Below the pieces are notes generated by a model. It was not told where the DNA came from, did no database searches, and was given only the letters and a program-made list of their open reading frames with translations. Positions 4,886 through 5,553 of a DNA stretch of 5,553 nucleotides are shown one piece after another. This DNA is from an uncultured Burkholderiales bacterium. GTDB lineage: Bacteria > Pseudomonadota > Gammaproteobacteria > Burkholderiales > Burkholderiaceae_C. Every line of letters begins with the position of its first letter. Position 1 is the first letter of the stretch. Location of the stretch: the NCBI GenBank assembly GCA_903952885.1, contig CAJBHE010000130.1, positions 1 to 5,553 on the forward strand, written 5' to 3'. The position numbers and the translations under genes were made by a program.

Positions 4886-5553
4886 TCAAGCAATGCCTGA
4901 TTTTAGAGGTACAAAGTTAACGGCTTCGAGCAAGGTCTGTTGCAAGCCCTGCGATGTTTTATCAATCACAACCAAGGCCTGCTGGCCCGAGCTGGTGAGC
5001 GTGGGGGCCACCAATCGCCCGCCCACGGCAAGCTGGTCTATCCAAGCTTGGGGCACGTTTTCACCACCCGCTGCTGAAATGATGGCGCTGTAGGGCGCAC
5101 CTTGCGCGTAACCCAACATGCCATCACCAAAAATCAGGTGCACATTGGGCAAGCGCATGGGGCGCAAGTTCTCGCGCGCTTTGTCGTGCAGGCCGCGCAG
5201 GCGCTCTATGCTGTAAACCTCGCAAGCCACACAGGCCAGCACGGCGGCTTGGTAACCGCAGCCCGTGCCGATCTCCAACACACGCATCATGAGCGTACCT
5301 TGCAGCCCGGGTGCTTGGCGCAGCAGCGCAATCATGCGGGCCACCACATTGGGTTTGGAGATGGTTTGACCCAGGCCAATCGGCAAGCTGGTGTCTTCGT
5401 AAGCTTGGTTCACCAAAGCGCTGTCGACAAAGCGATGACGCTCCACTTGGCCCATAGCCTCAAGCACCATGTCATCGTCAATCCCTTGCAATGCCAGTTT
5501 TTGCACCATGCGCGCGCGAATGGTGGATGAATCCAAACCCACACCTGTAGGGC
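4886..5553 (-). CDS. pcm: Protein-L-isoaspartate O-methyltransferase (probably cut by right edge)
   Basis: Cytoplasmic repair enzyme that uses SAM to methylate abnormal L-isoaspartyl residues in ageing proteins, starting their conversion back to aspartate. Counting from the GTG at 5542, 218 residues are present: AYEDTSLPIGLGQTISKP at about 47-64 holds the conserved GQTIS motif, VLEIGTGCGYQAAVLA at 88-103 is SAM motif I, YSIERL at 110-115 is the following acidic strand, GDG at 139-141 is the next SAM-site motif, and the C terminus ends in VNFVPLKSGIA as in E. coli Pcm. The catalytic core is complete. The frame stays open past 5542 to the edge, reading PTG before VGLDSS, and GTG 5542 lacks a well-spaced Shine-Dalgarno. 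As I recall, many betaproteobacterial Pcm proteins have a longer Pro-rich N terminus before GxGLDS, so the true start probably lies outside; GTG 5542 is the alternative. It is the first visible gene of the pcm-nlpD-rlmD cluster. Confidence 0.93.
   Translation of the reverse strand, partial: PTGVGLDSSTIRARMVQKLALQGIDDDMVLEAMGQVERHRFVDSALVNQAYEDTSLPIGLGQTISKPNVVARMIALLRQAPGLQGTLMMRVLEIGTGCGYQAAVLACVACEVYSIERLRGLHDKARENLRPMRLPNVHLIFGDGMLGYAQGAPYSAIISAAGGENVPQAWIDQLAVGGRLVAPTLTSSGQQALVVIDKTSQGLQQTLLEAVNFVPLKSGIA

Noticed and set aside
5102..5530. 142-codon open frame on the + strand opposite pcm
   Set aside because: It is antisense to the well-conserved pcm core, its His/Gln/Ala-rich translation resembles no family, and it lacks a ribosome binding site. 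It is a shadow of pcm codon bias.
1..5553. A novel defence system, mobile element or CRISPR in the window
   Set aside because: All long conserved reading frames belong to known housekeeping or common accessory families. No direct-repeat array, transposase, integrase or compositional break was seen.

Overview
The window looks like an ordinary stretch of a betaproteobacterial chromosome, most likely order Burkholderiales and probably a Comamonadaceae relative. This rests on recalled resemblance of protein motifs (PpsA/PpsR, GlcG-like protein, NlpD, RlmD, Pcm) and on the gene pairings; no database search was run. I see no IS element, phage gene, CRISPR array, tRNA or rRNA. Nearly every base is in a recognisable gene or a short intergenic gap of at most about 170 bp.

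Left part (1-1302): two divergent genes. The 5' end of ppsA (PEP synthase) runs leftward off the window. ppsR, the bifunctional kinase/pyrophosphorylase that inactivates and reactivates PEP synthase, runs rightward. Enzyme and regulator share a 167-bp intergenic region holding a nested inverted repeat and a weak candidate ppsA promoter. Together they control pyruvate-to-PEP conversion at the entry to gluconeogenesis.

Middle (1303-2650): a small GlcG/HbpS-family protein on the minus strand converges on ppsR with only 11 bp between stop codons. It is divergent from a rightward gene for a seven-helix Bax inhibitor-1/YccA-family membrane protein, which has a good ribosome binding site and a candidate promoter. 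That gene ends at a perfect 20-bp inverted repeat that can act as a terminator in both directions.

Right part (2651-5553): a leftward, tightly packed cluster pcm - nlpD - rlmD. It encodes L-isoaspartyl protein repair methyltransferase, a LysM/degenerate-M23 lipoprotein that should activate a cell-wall amidase, and the 23S rRNA m5U1939 methyltransferase. nlpD and rlmD overlap by one base (TGATG), and pcm and nlpD are 16 bp apart. rpoS, which follows nlpD in many gamma- and betaproteobacteria, is absent from that position. pcm runs in an open frame to the right edge and is probably cut by it.

I found no convincing new biological system. The points worth a second look are the symmetrical terminator, the hairpin in the ppsA-ppsR gap, the rpoS-less pcm-nlpD-rlmD arrangement and several start-codon decisions.
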